Source of the DNA: Onchocerca volvulus
Lineage: Eukaryota > Nematoda > Chromadorea > Rhabditida > Onchocercidae
DNA: 64,000 bases
Assembly (NCBI GenBank): GCA_000499405.2
Contig: HG738139.1
Location: forward strand, 12,946,898 to 13,010,897
Reading direction: 5' to 3'
The notes beneath the pieces were generated by a model that was not told where the DNA came from, made no database searches, and was given only the letters and a program-made list of their open reading frames with translations. Of this stretch, positions 1 to 14,500 are shown piece by piece (the first letter of the stretch is position 1; the number at the start of each line of letters is the position of its first letter). The translations under genes and the position numbers were made by a program.

Positions 1-340
1 TCTTTTAACTATGTGATACTTATTTTCGCTCAATTCATTTTTTTAAATCCTGTTAAGAAACAAATTAAAATTAAGTGCCTAGGCTATTTTGGCTTATTTT
101 TTATTCTGTTCTTGTCTAGTAATTTATTTAAATAATGATATTTTAAGCCTTTTGAATTCTTATATTAATTAATCGTTTCCAAATAAAAATTTCTCTTATA
201 ATCGTATAATAATCATTTTCTTTCAGTTTACTGTTCCTTATTGACCGTTTAAATTAAATTTTTCCTGAAATAATTTAATTATTTATGAAAAATAAATTAC
301 AAAAAAAGTTATAATTAGTAGTAAATTATCTCGGAAATTT

Positions 341-371
341 TTACGGAATGTAAAGAATGAACATTCCGTAA
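341..371. repeat. Perfect 11-bp inverted repeat (hairpin)
   Basis: TTACGGAATGT at 341-351 and its exact reverse complement at 361-371 flank a 9-base loop. Function unknown; it lies more than 2 kb upstream of gene A. Confidence 0.8.
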
Positions 372-498
372 TTTATTTTTCTTCAATGAATTTTAAAAAT
401 ATTTTCGACCTATTTTTTCGATACTATTACGTCATATATTTCAATATGTACTTCCCTAATTTTCTTATCTCTTTGATTTTCATTCTCAAAAATCTTTT

Positions 499-606
499 TT
501 CAAAATTAGTTCATTTCATCCGAAATTAGTTGTTTTTATCGAAAATTAGAAGATTTTATCCGAAATTAGTAAATTTTATCCGAAATTAGTTATTTCATCC
601 GAAATC
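499..606. repeat. Degenerate tandem repeat, unit about 18 bp
   Basis: Five to six imperfect copies of a unit close to TTTTATCCGAAATTAGT lie in a row. There is no open frame of note. Confidence 0.75.
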
Positions 607-2607
607 TCAATAAAATTTAGATTGGATTTAACATATTTCATCTAGCAGTATAATAAAAGAAAAAAAAAATTTTTTTTGATAAAATTTTCAAGGCGAGATT
701 ATTAAGTATTCAATTAAATTCCTAGGATATCATGAGTTTTCCTTTTTTTTTTTTCTTTATTCCGTAAGGATAGTAAGTAATTGATTTCGAATTTCTTTTA
801 GATTGGTTCATTGAGAGTGCGAAAAAGTTGGAATTCATGAAAAATGTCTCCAAAAGACTGATAATTGATATGCTTATTTATATGTTTATTCAATTGGTGA
901 AAGAGGGGGGAAAAAAAATTAAATCAATTTCAATTATCGAAATCGCAAAGTTTTGATTGCTAAGTTTATTTACTCTCCGGCCATATATTTACATTTATCT
1001 TTTTCTTAATCATTAATTTCATTTGTTTACAGATGGAAATACACGAAATTTATTCGAGAAATATTTTTTAGGCTTGTTTATATTAAAAATTTGTTTATTT
1101 TTTCATTACCAATGACAGATCTTGTTGATTTTTCAATTAGAATAATTTAAAAATGTATTTTAGTAATAGAAGTAGGATTCTGAATCAGTTATGCATTCCA
1201 TTCGATCATGAGAATCTAAATTTAGGATCATCGGAAATTATTAGATTTCGATTTGTTCATTGATTTCAAATAGATCGTCATTTTCCCTATCTAGCTTATC
1301 AAAATCAATAGCTAATTCGAAATTTTTTTTATTAAATTATTTCTTTATTTTTTTTAATTTTATTAATATTTTAATCTTCAATATGTCTTTCATTTCTTTA
1401 GTTTTATGAAATTGAAAGAATTTAAAATGATTTATTAAATTTATTCATTTGCATTGTTCAAATTTATTGAATCAGTTAGTCCAAACAAAAAATTTAATTC
1501 ATAATATTTAAATATTTGAAACTGCTGGGTAAATTTTTCGCAAACGAATTGAAATGGATTAGTCAAATGAATAGGATTTGAATTTTTTTTTAATTTTTTG
1601 TCAATAAATGAGTGTTTATTTTATTTGAAAAAATCACGCCTCAATTTTTTTTTATTTATTTTATTACATTTTTTACAAAATGAGTAAAGTAAATTTGCTT
1701 TTAGAATAAAAATTTTCGAGTTCTTGAGATTTTTTTTTGAGATAAAAAATTTTGTTTAAGACGTATTTTAAGGTTTATTTCAAATTTACGTCACAACTTT
1801 TAATTTAAATTTTATCGATAATATTTCATAGAAATAGGATAATACTTAGAATTAATTTTCATTCAATGCATAGTTTTGATAAAATAGTTTTTCGATCTTT
1901 GCATGGGAATCTAAAATTAAAAAATATCATTAAAATATCTAATTATATGTAATAGTTGCTTGATAATTAAGACATTAATTAATAATTTTCTTGCATTTTT
2001 CGAAAATCGATAGTATCCTGAAAATCGAAATGATAGCGAATAACTTGCTTAACGATAATATATATCTGTTCTGTAATGATCTTCGATCAAAGTTTAAATA
2101 TCTTCGATCAAAGTTTTAATAATCTCTGATCAATATGATATTTCCTCATAAACACTTCAAAATGTCTATATTAGTCATATTTACATAGGAATCTATGTGG
2201 TTTTTCCATTTTAATTTGTAAAATTAAATACAAAATTATAAGTCTTTCAATTCTGATATTTTTCCTTCAATGTTTCCGAATAATTTTGTCTGATTCTAAT
2301 TTAATTTAATAAATTAAATTTCATTTCATATCTAAAGATATTTATTGTTCTTAAAAGCTGAAATCTAAAAATCAGTCCATCTGAAATGTGATTTTTATGA
2401 GTTTACCGAATAGTCCTGTAAAATAGACCATATTTCAAAACAAGTGAAATGCTTTAAATTCGTCTATTTAAACCGCAATTAATTGTTATTCATTTAAAAA
2501 ATTCTAATTCTGATTGTTTTGATTGATTGCCTTTTTCCGTTTATTTTTTTCCGGAAATTGATCGAATCTCCTTGATCTAATTAAAATTTAAATTTTAAGT
2601 AGCAATA

Positions 2608-2617
2608 ACATTTCCAG
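2608..2617 (+). promoter_or_regulatory. Candidate trans-splice or 3' splice acceptor before gene A
   Basis: A TTTCCAG sequence ends at 2617, 29 bases before the first ATG. Many nematode mRNAs receive a spliced leader at such a site. An ordinary intron acceptor cannot be excluded. Confidence 0.35.
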
Positions 2618-2646
2618 TATTAAGTAATACATATATTATATACGAA

Positions 2647-2709
2647 ATGGTGGAACAACCTCAAGTTCGACGATTTTCACAGATGTTTATGGAACGTCTA
2701 CGTGTTTTT
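2647..2709 (+). CDS. Gene A exon 1 (start of long isoform)
   Basis: ATG start followed by 21 codons beginning MVEQPQVRRFSQMFMERL. It ends at a strong GTATGT donor at 2710, phase 0. This start was chosen because the next four exons join it in frame. A start at the internal ATG of the next small exon (3412) is an alternative. Confidence 0.6.
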
Positions 2710-5700
2710 GTATGTTCCAATAGGCTAATTTTCTTCAAGCTTATTTTTTTTTTTGTAATAACTTTTTAAATATTTAAATTTTTTTTTCTAGAAAGCAGCT
2801 TATAAATTATGATATATATTGACCTTCCACTATAAATAAAATTTTAAATTTATTTCTCAAAAATCAATAACTATATTCAAAGTATAATTCGACAAAATAA
2901 TTCGTTTGTCTTTAATTCAATTTAATATTTAAGTTATTTCCAGTTGAAAATTATTGATTTAACAATATGTTAGAAACAAAATGACAATTGTATTGAATTA
3001 TAATTATCTAATATTCAGTAATTCTAATTTGATTCATTTTCATTATTTAAAAATTTTTCGAATTATAGAAATTAAATAGTCATGAAATTTAAACAATTAT
3101 TTATTATCGGTTAAACGATATTAAATACCGATTAATAGTTATAGTCATCATTATTGACTCTTTAACTATTGCTTTTTAAAATTTTGAATTTCTAAAATTA
3201 AATAGAAAAATAAAATTAACTGTGGTATTTAATAGAAATCAGGTGGTGACATAAATTTCACTATCGTAAATAATTGAGGTCGAATTAAAATTTTTTTTAA
3301 ATTTAAAAAAAATTTTTTCTTTAATTAAAATTTTTTTGATTTTTCATAATAGTAGAATCAATTTGGTTTTTTTATATTAAATATCATAAATAAAAAATTT
3401 TTCAGTTAGCTATGGATTTTGTAAGTTCTAAGGTAATTTAAATATTTAAACATTTTTAAATCAATATTAAATCTCTTTCAGGAAGATCATCCAACGGTAA
3501 TTCATGGTGAAGCACAAAAATCTGTAATACAATCCATTACACCTAGCTATAAAAGTATTGCTGAAAAACAGGTAAGTTTCAGGTTTTTGTTTTTCTGTTT
3601 CGAGTATTTGTTTAAGTTTCATTAATTTCAAATTTTTTCTTTTTTTTTAAATTTAAATACCCAAAAAAATATCGAAATATTAATATAAAAATTAATGTAA
3701 ACAAAATATTGCTAATGTGAAAAGTATTATTTTAGGTACAAAAATTAGATTTTGGTTCAGATATGAATTTACCAGAAGCTGTTGGTGATTATAAGGTGTA
3801 CTTTTTTTTTTTAATTGAAATTTAATTTAATTTTTAAAACAACAATGGGCAAAATCGGACTTTTTTTGATATCTGAAGATAATTTCTAAATGATACAAAT
3901 GAAGAAGGAGTATTTGTTGATCCTTATGAATTCATTCAAGTTTTTCTGCTTATCTTAGTAGATTTAATTTAATTAATTCATGCTACGTCAAAAAATTTCG
4001 AAATTATTAAGTAATTTCGATTCAAAGAATTCGAATTTAATTTTTTTTTTTTTTTTTGAATTCAAACTTGCAGTTATAGTTGTAAATCGATTTTAGGTAA
4101 AAGAAACACAGGATCATTTCAAATTAAAAATTATCGATCCGAAAATTACCTCAAATGCATCGATACCAGCGCATCATCGAGAAATCCCCCGAATCCAACG
4201 GCGGAATTTAGATTTTCCAAGTGAACATAGTAAACGATCGTTTCTGAAATTAGAACCAATGCAACAACGTAAATTGCGGGTATGTGAATTGGAAAATACA
4301 ATATAATGCGGAGGTCAAGGGTCATTATGGAAACTATTGAACAGATATTCTCATTAGAAGAAAAAAGTCATTCAGATTTATTAATTATAAAATTACAATT
4401 TCCAATTTCATTAATTCAAATTTTTAGACTATTGAGCATAATATGATCTATTTAAAACAAGTTTGAATTAGCTTCCAGAATTTTCTGATCTTAATTATTT
4501 CTTTTATCTTTTTAATTTTCAATACTTTTTTTAATTCCTAAATTTTTCTTACTTTGTTTTTTCATCTTGAAAGCACAAGTAAAATATATAAATATTTTCT
4601 GATTTCCATACTAAAATATTAAGAGATTTCGATAAAAAGTGAAACTACTTGAACTGGAAATTTTAATAAACAAGAAATATTCCTAAATTTGATTTCGAAT
4701 TTTTTTTTAAGTTATATCAGATTTTTTGCATAAAAAATGCTGGAATTTCAGGCTGTTGAAACACGTCCTGTTACAACCAGTGCATATTTGACCGAAAGTT
4801 TAGATCGACATCGTGATATGGAAGCGTCACGTCTAAAGGATTACTTAAAAGCACGTGAAAATGATGCTAACAAACCATGGGATAAGCCTCAATGGCCTGG
4901 GCCAAAGGTACAATATTTCTCTCAATTTCGAACAATCTAATATTTATGTAATTAAATTGAAATTATTGATAGGAATTGCAAGAAATTTATGAAAATTCCC
5001 AATATTTTTAGGCTACAAAGCCAAATGATCAAACGCTCAAAGAACTTGCTGAAATCAAAAAGGTTAAACTTTTGATTTTTTTTTTTTTTTTAAATCGTTA
5101 TTTATATAAAATTTCAATTTTAAAAACAAATATTTAAATATAATATAAAATCAAAGTATATTTAAATATTTGTTTCGATTAATAACCTTTTTCAAATCAT
5201 TATTTACATAGAATTGTTATTTCATCTAAATAAATATATTAAATATGTTTAGATGACTTTTGCAATAAGAAAAAATTAGGCGCAATTTTCTTTTTTAAAT
5301 ATTTCAAAAAAATTCGAACTGTAAAATAAAATTCGTTCAATTTTTCCATTCAAATGAACGATTATATTTGACCTTGTCAGAAAACATGCGGTAATTCGGA
5401 TTTGAATATATTACGGAATAATAATTCATTACATGATATTCGAGAATACATTAGGAAAAGGATGCGAAGAAATTGCAAAAGATGACCTTGATGACCTTGG
5501 TAGTTAAAAATGTCAAATATGACTTCAGTTAAAATTATTATGGTTAAAAAGAGAACATATATATTATTTCTTAAAATTTCATTTTTTACTTTGTAAAAAA
5601 TTTTCCTTCATATTATTTAATTTTTAGCTTAAAATTGAGTAAAAATTTTTTTTTCAATTTCAGACTATCGAAACTCTTCAGAAGGTAAGATTTTTTATCG

Positions 5701-8700
5701 ATTAAAATTATTTCCAACTAACTTATCGTTAAATTTGATAAACTATTCATTCATTTTTTTTTTTGTCCTATCTTTATACTTTATTTGTCTAATTCTTGTG
5801 ATTTGTTCTGTTAAGATTACTCAGAAAGATTATTTTTACTAAATGAGTTCAATCAATCGATATTTGCGATTAAATGATGCTAATTAACATGGATATTTTG
5901 TAGGAGATAATTATAGTTATTGTTTTTTTAGATGTTATTCGATTTTTTTATAATCTATTTGCTTCAATAGAAATATTTATTGTTTTGTGAATTTTAAGTT
6001 CTAGATTTTCAAATTATTTGAATTTTAGAAAGTTTCTATCCCTCGGATTTTAGTCTAGACTAATTTCTTTATCATTTATATTATGTCATGATCGTCTTTT
6101 GTCAAGTTTTATTGTTCTTCTGCTTCTTTTGGTATGTACTAATCTAAGTTGGAGCTGAGATTGTACGGCTTGGTAAGAGCCAAAAAAGCACAGAAAATTG
6201 TTGAGAAGCACGAAAAAGCGCAATAACAGATGAATTTCTGCCCAAAAATGTGAGATTTTACGGAACAACAATGAAAATGGAATCAGAATTCGGGATCAGA
6301 AAATGGAATCAGAAATGAGAATTCGGGAATCGAAATTCTCGAAGATACGGAAGTTGATGGTGGTGATTTAGTGTTACTTTTTAAAGAACATTACTTCGAA
6401 ATGGAATAAACATTAAATATTACATGTTAGTTTTTGTCATCTTTTTTTTTGCTTAAAAGTTTCAATTTTTATAAATTTTTTAATTTTATAAACTTTATAA
6501 ATAAATAAATATGTAAAACTTCATTTTGATTTAATACTATCCTTGGCTATAAGAAAAAATTAAGTTTTAGAAGATTAAAAAAAAGAAAAATTGCGAAAAA
6601 TTAAGTTCTAACTACGAGTATTTCCATGACATTTACCATGTCAAAATCACGAGTATTCCTGAAACGTTGCGCCAAAATCACGGGTATTTCTAAGACATTT
6701 TACTACGCCTAAACCGTAGAAGTTCCTAAAACTTCTATTAAGTCAAAACTATAGGTAATTCTAGGACGCTTACTAACGTCAAAATCGCATTTATTCTGAA
6801 GTCGTTTTACTACGCTGAAACTAGGGATATTTCCAAAACATTTACTACATTAAAATCATTTCCTTCATTTGCTTATTTGATCAGAGATCAGATATATTTG
6901 CGACTTACATGCGACAAAATCTTTCACATGCTGATTGGAACTCTTAAAAATATCTCTTGCTCTATTTTAATAGTATTCGATTGATAATGGATTATCAAGA
7001 AACTTCGAGTGATAATTTAAAGGCATAGAAACTTTAAGATGATAAAATAGCAGGGTTTTAATTTATAACAACTTGCTTGCAAATGTAAATTTTATTTGAA
7101 ATTTGTTGACACAAAGACTTCAAATTTTTTAAACAATAACGAATGGAAAAACATTAGAAATGTAGAAGTCGGCATTTTGTGTAAATATTTGCATCCAGGC
7201 ATGTTATTTTAAATATTTAAGAAATGAAATGTTAAAGGAATTAATTTGAATGATCGATTTATTGATTAGATAATCATAAATGAATAACTGACAAAACGAT
7301 TATTATATATATGAAAATCTATCGATAGCTCATAATTTAAGTATCTATGGCTTAATGTATAGGTGCCATGTTTAATTGTGAAATTAAAATGCCTTATACG
7401 AAATATTTTTTCAAAATTCGTTAAATTTTAATTGAACTTTAAGAATTCCGAAAATATCGTTTTTTAATTCTCGTCGATAAATGCTCAAATCTTCCCTTTT
7501 CGTTTTTCCAACTCAAATTCATCAGAATTTTTCTGTTCCGCTAATTTTTGCTGCAAATATTCATAAACTCAAAAGAAATACAATTCTTTTTACTTGTTAT
7601 TAGTTTTTTTTTTTTTTTTTTTGCAACCAAATTACCAATATTTATATTTCATCTATTTTTTTGCTAATTTTTCTTTATCGATTAAAATATTTTGTGAAAT
7701 TTGAAAGTCACCTGTAATTATGGAATTCACAAGTAGTACGTAATAGTCCGTATTGATTTTTAATTGAGAAATAGTGCAACTGATTATGTTTGTTCAGAAG
7801 ACTAATATAAATTGATGAAAAAAGTTTGATTTTGAATTGAATTGAATTCGAAAATCTCACTGATTCTCTAGAACTGGATAATTCGGGAGTTATTTCTCCC
7901 GAAAAATCAAGAAAGGATTCAGATTTATAGTGTGAAATTAGATTCTTTTATCAGCAAATAGTTATCTGATAATTCTAGACAATCTTTCACATTATTTTAC
8001 TCATTCTACTTATTCACATTTTACTTTCCCTCAAAAATCTATCAGAAGTAAAAAAAAAAAAAGTTCGTAATTTTTGTTGACCGAGAAGAATTCAAATCTT
8101 ATTTTATATTTAGCTAAATAACTTTATAAATCAATTAACTTCAGATTCGTTATCATTAGTAATTTTAATTCTAATTTCATGCTTTCATGATTAATACACA
8201 AAAAATAAGTCAGTTAAAATTCTAAGTTAAATTTAACAAAATATTAGATAGCTTTTTTTTTTCAGACTAGTTCGACATACTTTTTTTGCAGATATTTTCG
8301 ATATTTTAACTTGCAAAAAATCAAAATTTTATCTTCCGTAATATTTGTAAATTGTTATACATTTAATTCTAATTCTTATCATTAGTGTTATTTTAATTTT
8401 TTGAATTGATTAATCTTCAATATTTATGAAAAACAGCTAAAAATTTTTTACAAAATGAAATCAAAAAAAAAAATTCTTTGCAGAAATGAAATTTTAATTT
8501 GAAAATTCGATCAAATTTTATTATCAATATTTAAGAAAAACAATTGAAAATTCCTCAGAAAACAAATTTAAAAAGTAATTCCTTACAAGATGACGAAATT
8601 TGCGACAATCGATTTTTATTATATTTGTAATGAAATTAATTGTATCTTTCGTTTCTTCTTTCGTCAACTATCTCGAATCTTCAAAAAAAAAAAAAAAATT

Positions 8701-11526
8701 TCGCATATTTCTTTCATTTTTTTTTCTTTTTTTCTTTCTTTTTGTTAACTTTTTCATTAAATATTTCATGTCTGTTATATTTGGGAAAAATTTTGTTTGC
8801 TAAAGTATACCATCGATGAAAGCTGTAAAAATGTTATTTGTAATGATTGTATGTGAGCTTATATTGAACAAACTATCGATAAAATGAAATCGAACGAACC
8901 GAACGAAAACGAATAATTCTGTCATCCTATATTTCGTTTGGTGACAACGAATTACTTGTCTGCTCTATTGGTATGTCATATCCGACAGGTATCAATCCGA
9001 CAGGTATCTTCGAAATTGCTGCTAAAGTTTGCATAAATCTTATCGATGAGTAAAGGTATTTCACTTGGAATTGTGTTTTTTCAATATATTTAGCTAGAAA
9101 ATCTAGTTAGCTAACGCTATTTTATGTCTCATTTGTCAGTTTAATTTGCTGAGGATGATGGCGATGATGAAGATGTTACTGAATTGTTGAATTTCTTCTA
9201 CAATCTAAAATATCCGAAATAATTATTCAAGTTTCTGATAGTTGCGAATTTTTGTTGCTATTTCATTTGAAGTAAGAGGATTCAAACGATGTTAATTATT
9301 ATTATTGTTTATCGCCTTCTATCATCACAATTATGTGCTAACAACGTGAAAACTCAAGAATAGCATCGAACAGAATTAATTAATTTCTGATTATAAACAA
9401 CAAATTATTCCTGTATGATGTCAATTTGAAGAGATTCCAGCTCAAGAATTCGATGTCTATACAAAATACAAGAATTTTTTGTCGTAAGATGCTATTGCTG
9501 CTCCTTCTGACTTCTGTTGTTAATTTCTATCTAAAGCAATTCATTAATGGGCCTAAAAAATTCCAAAATAGAATTCTGGATCGAAATATTTACATCCATA
9601 TCTGAATTCTCTTTCTTATACAATGTCTAAAAACGGTGCTTCATCTCCATCAGCAAGCTATCAATCAGATGCGCCGAATTCAGCGAATAATCGAATTGAA
9701 AGAACGTGGGCCATAACACGTAAACAGCCATCGCAATTTGAATTTACGCAATCTAAACTTCTAGAACATGACCAAAATTCCGTCGCACAATCGTTTCGCA
9801 ACTCATCGAATCGCTTTCTTATGTCGCAAGAACAAATTTTACGAGAATCTTCATCATCAACAATACCATCATATTTCGATGATCATCATCATTATCGCTT
9901 TCTACGAACATTTACTCCAGTGCCTTATCGTTCACCACTTCATACCTCTACCATTTCTTTACCTGATATTAAAGAAGTTACTCCCGAAGAAAACGATAGT
10001 AGTTGTTATAGTAGCAATAATTCCGTGAAACATGACAAGAAAACTGTCAATTTTTATGATCGAAATATTCGAAGTTCTTCAGAACAGGTTTTTTAATAAC
10101 AAATTCAGAAACATTCTTTCGATAGTTATCAGATTCTCAACGATCATTCTAATTTTCATATTGATTTTCATATTTAAGTAATTAAGCAAAAGTTAATTAT
10201 CATTTATGCATTATTATAAATATTTGTTTCATTATTATGCTACAAATAGATATTTTATTATGATACGGTCCAGATTCTTAGCGAGTATTCAGATTTTCAT
10301 ATACATTTTCATGCTTAAATAATTAAGCTAAATTAATTATAATTAATGCATTATTAACTATTTATTGATTTTATTCATTTGAAAAATTTATACATTGATT
10401 TATAAACATGGGAATTGTTTAGGTTTACAGAAGAATTAAATCATAATCCGATCGTGTAATTACAATCGGACTGATATGATTAAAAGTCTTACATATTGAT
10501 TTATTGATTTATTTATGCATTGAATTTTTAACTTTGATTACATTAAAAAATATTTGAGAAAATCGTGTTCGTTTCGCAAAATTTTTTAAAAAATTACATT
10601 CCAAAGATATCGGATTGTCATCGCTTCATTTAAAGTACTTATTGGACGAACAAAAAATTTCTTCTCATTTTTCAAGAGCTGCTAGCTTAGCTCAAATTTT
10701 CTTATTTACTTAAATCAAGCAAGTAAATCAATTTAAGCAAATGTTCGCAAAACTTTTTTTTTTTTTTTTTTGTTTTCTAGAAGAGAAGAATTTTATTTAC
10801 CAATGTTTCTAATTCATACTGAATATCAACTTTATCATTTCTTTCTTTTTCAGTAAATATATAAATAAAATTAAACTAAATTAGGATTAAAATGATGTGG
10901 ATTAAATTTAAATTAAATGAAATTAATTTTTTATTAAAGATGAAATAGATTTAATAGGCATTATTATTGTTTCGCAATATTTTTTCCGTTTAATTTATAA
11001 AAGTTATTATAAGAAATGAATTTGAGATCTGAAGATTGAATATTTGATGAAACTTTGTAAATTGCTTATCAAATCGTTATATATATTAATTAAATAAGCA
11101 ACAAATTAGTGTTTTGAATTATTTTTATAGACAAACTTGGCAAATAAATGACATATTAATATCTAACGCCAACATGATGGTTTATAATCTTCATGTGCCA
11201 ATAATTAAATTTTCGGAACCAACTTGATTTACAAGATTTTCAACTTTTCTTGATCTGATCCGAAAGATTTCTTAATTTAATAATTATTTCAGAATTTGGA
11301 TTTTGAAAGTAGCAATAATCGTATCACCTCGAATGATCAAGAAATAAAGAAAAATGTGAATGCTATTCAACAAAATCATGATGAACAATTGGAAATTCCG
11401 TGGTCCTCAGATACTTGCAAATCTTCCACAATACAGGTCTTTGGCTGATAATAATTTTCAAATTTGTTGGAAATTTTTCGATAGTAATAATAAATAAGTA
11501 AAAAAATAAATAGATAAATAAATGAA

Positions 11527-11569
<43 letters not shown>

Positions 11570-14500
11570 ATGAATAAATAGATAAACAAATAAATAATAC
11601 TAGTGATAATATTTTCGAATTTTGATAATAATAACTATAATTTCAAAACTCGTTAGAAATTTATCGAAATGATGATGAATGGTACTCGAAATGCATATCG
11701 AACTGATGATTAAATGAGCAAAAATTTCATCCTCAATTTTATTTCCAATTATTTTAATCTTTTTTTTATTTGTTTGAAATATTTATTACAGAAATTATAT
11801 CCATCGGAAGGTAACGATATAATATGTTCAAATCGAAATTCTCGTTTTGTTGAAAAAAATCAAAAACCTCCGATATCAATTACGGTCCAAATTGTGCATC
11901 CAAATTCGAATCATCGAACCATTTGTACGAATCAAAATGAACTGGATTGCAGTAACAAAAGCAAAATAGTAAATTTTAAATTTAAATGATTTTTAAATAC
12001 TTAATCATGGCATAATTGATTGATCATTATGATTAATCTGGTTCTAAATAGTTAAACATCACGAAAACTGGACAAAGAAATAATGATATCTGATTAGAAT
12101 TCGAAGTTATGAGTCATTCGAGAAATTCAAGTATCGTCTGAATGAAATAATTCCCTACAACAAATAATTTAATCAATAATTGGATTTTGCATCTTTTGAT
12201 AAGATAACCGCATCTTAGTCCTATTCCATCCAATATTAAATTATCGAAAAAATTTGACATTAAATTTAAAAAAAAAGTATTCCATTAAAAAAATTTTTGA
12301 AATTACATTCAATTATTTATGTTTTAAATTATTGAAATACTAATTGTTGTCGGAATTATTCAGAAATTCCAAATGATCTATTATCCATTCAAACTTTTTC
12401 AGGTTCATGAGATGAACAAGAATTTTGACTATCCTTCTGATTTGCTTGTTCCATCGCAAATTCCATCCGACACATCAGAATCTCCACATAGCTATTCGAA
12501 CGATTCCGGTAAACAGCCGAAATCTATCCTAAAACATCGACCAGTGTCTTCGTGTAAAACGAATGATGATACATCCAGACGTTCTGTTGAAAGAGTTCAG
12601 ATAAACGATAGTAGTCATGAGGTAATTTAAAATGATGGAATGTTATGATCATGAAGGAATAACAATATTAAAAATTGATATTTTCACGAAATTTGTTAAA
12701 ATGCATGTATTAGAATCATGTAAATGATTGTTATCAAATTTTTTGGAGAAAAAATGGAGAAAATTTAAATTCGTCTGCTGATTAAAAACAAAAAGTTAAA
12801 TCCATTTCTTCTCAAAAATAAAAAGAAAAATCATTCTCTCCTTAGAAAAATGGAGTTCATCAGCAAACAGAAAAATAGAATCTTTTTTCTGCTTCAGGAA
12901 AAAAGACAGCAACATCGCGATCAGAGTTGTGATAGTTCCGCTCGAATAGGTCAGTCTTCTCATTCTTCGAATCCAACTTCAGAATCGATTGGTAGAGAGA
13001 ACAGGCTATATCAAATTATGCAAGAGAATCTGCGACAACAGAATCTACGACCTCAAACACCTCGTCAGCTTCCACAAGCTTCCTTTAATGGGCCCTTCTT
13101 TACTCTCGAGGAAGTTCACACTGAGCAACAAAGGTTTAATTTTAAATACATAGAAATTGCGACTGCAAAAATTACCAAATTTTTTGTCAGTATTATTATT
13201 ATCGCCATCATAGAAATATCGCTATTTTTCACTTATTATGCGAATTTTCTTAAATATTAGCAAATTTTAGGTAACATTAATTTGAAATTTCTCACTTTTC
13301 CATATTCTAATAGATTCCAGATTATTTTTCTTAATATGCATGAAATTTTAAATTCATGTAGAAGTTTATTGAAACAATTGAAGTTTAAGAGTATCGAATT
13401 TAATTTTCATTTTCAGACAATCAATAAAATCAGACAATCAAATTCCTCTTGAAGAATATTATGGTGAAAGTGATCATCAATTAATGAGAAGACAGCGACA
13501 GGATTCTGCTGATGATTCAAACCATAAATTAAAGTTCGACTTTTTTTAAATATCAATTTGATGAGATATCTTTTTCTCAATAATTTAATAATGGAAATCG
13601 GAGTGATAAGAAATCAATTAAAAATTCTTTTCATGATTTAAAATATTTAGAAGTGATAGTCGATCAAAATCAGTGTCAGTAATGGAAATGAATAGAATGG
13701 AACCTGAAAAAGTAAGTTGATAGACTGTTTAAATTTCGAAACAAATCGAGTTTTCGAATTAGAATACGTAATCCATTTATACGCATTTCATGTTGGGATA
13801 AGTAAGGATGCTTGTTTACTTGTTTACCTTGTTTATTTTTTCACAAGCCTACTTTACCTTGTTTATATTTTCACTTTACATTCCCGATTTCCATTTATGA
13901 CCCCAAAATCCATCAATATTTTATTGTAATTTTTTAAGCTTGCAGAATAACGAGATTAGCGAAAGTTTTGTTCATTGGTCATCACCATCAAAACAGAAAC
14001 ATGAACGTGCCCGATCAGTTCCACCATCATTGAGGCCAAAAAATATCACGGATCCGGACCGAATTGATGAATATCAACGACAGAAGGAGCTTGAATTGGA
14101 AGCTATACGACGTAAGGAAGAGGAAACTATGTTTTGGGGAAAGAAGCAGGTAATCACATTTAATCTAATCGAAAATTTCATGATATCACTACGAAATTTT
14201 CGTAATTCTCGGATTCTGGCAATTTCATGATTCTCGGATTCTCAATAATGTCACTTCTTCCATTCTTAATGATAATACAAAAATAAGAGTCTACTACAAA
14301 TTATTTTAAGATTTTACAAGATAATATTTTGAAATTATGAAATATTTTAAGTCTCGTGCTTCGGAAATACAAGAGCATCTGTATTTCGGTCAAATGCAAT
14401 CAAGACGTGATATAACTAGCCCAGAATTAAGCGAATCAATGACTCAATCTCATGAAGAATTGCAACGAATCGATATAAATGCTCAAAAACGACAAAAAGA

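Larger units (their letters stand above)
1..2646. other. 5' flank of gene A, no gene seen
   Basis: Very AT-rich DNA with no convincing coding exon on either strand. It holds a degenerate tandem repeat at 499-606, a perfect 11-bp hairpin at 341-371, and three near-copies of a short unit containing CTTCGATCAAAG or a variant at about 2079-2136. A TTTCCAG acceptor-like site ends at 2617, 29 bases before the first ATG of gene A. It could receive a spliced leader or end an upstream non-coding exon. Confidence 0.6.

Noticed and set aside
8600..8803. Open frame of 67 codons, Phe/Ser-rich
   Set aside because: Composed of T-rich intron sequence giving poly-Phe/Lys; no splice sites in phase with gene A.
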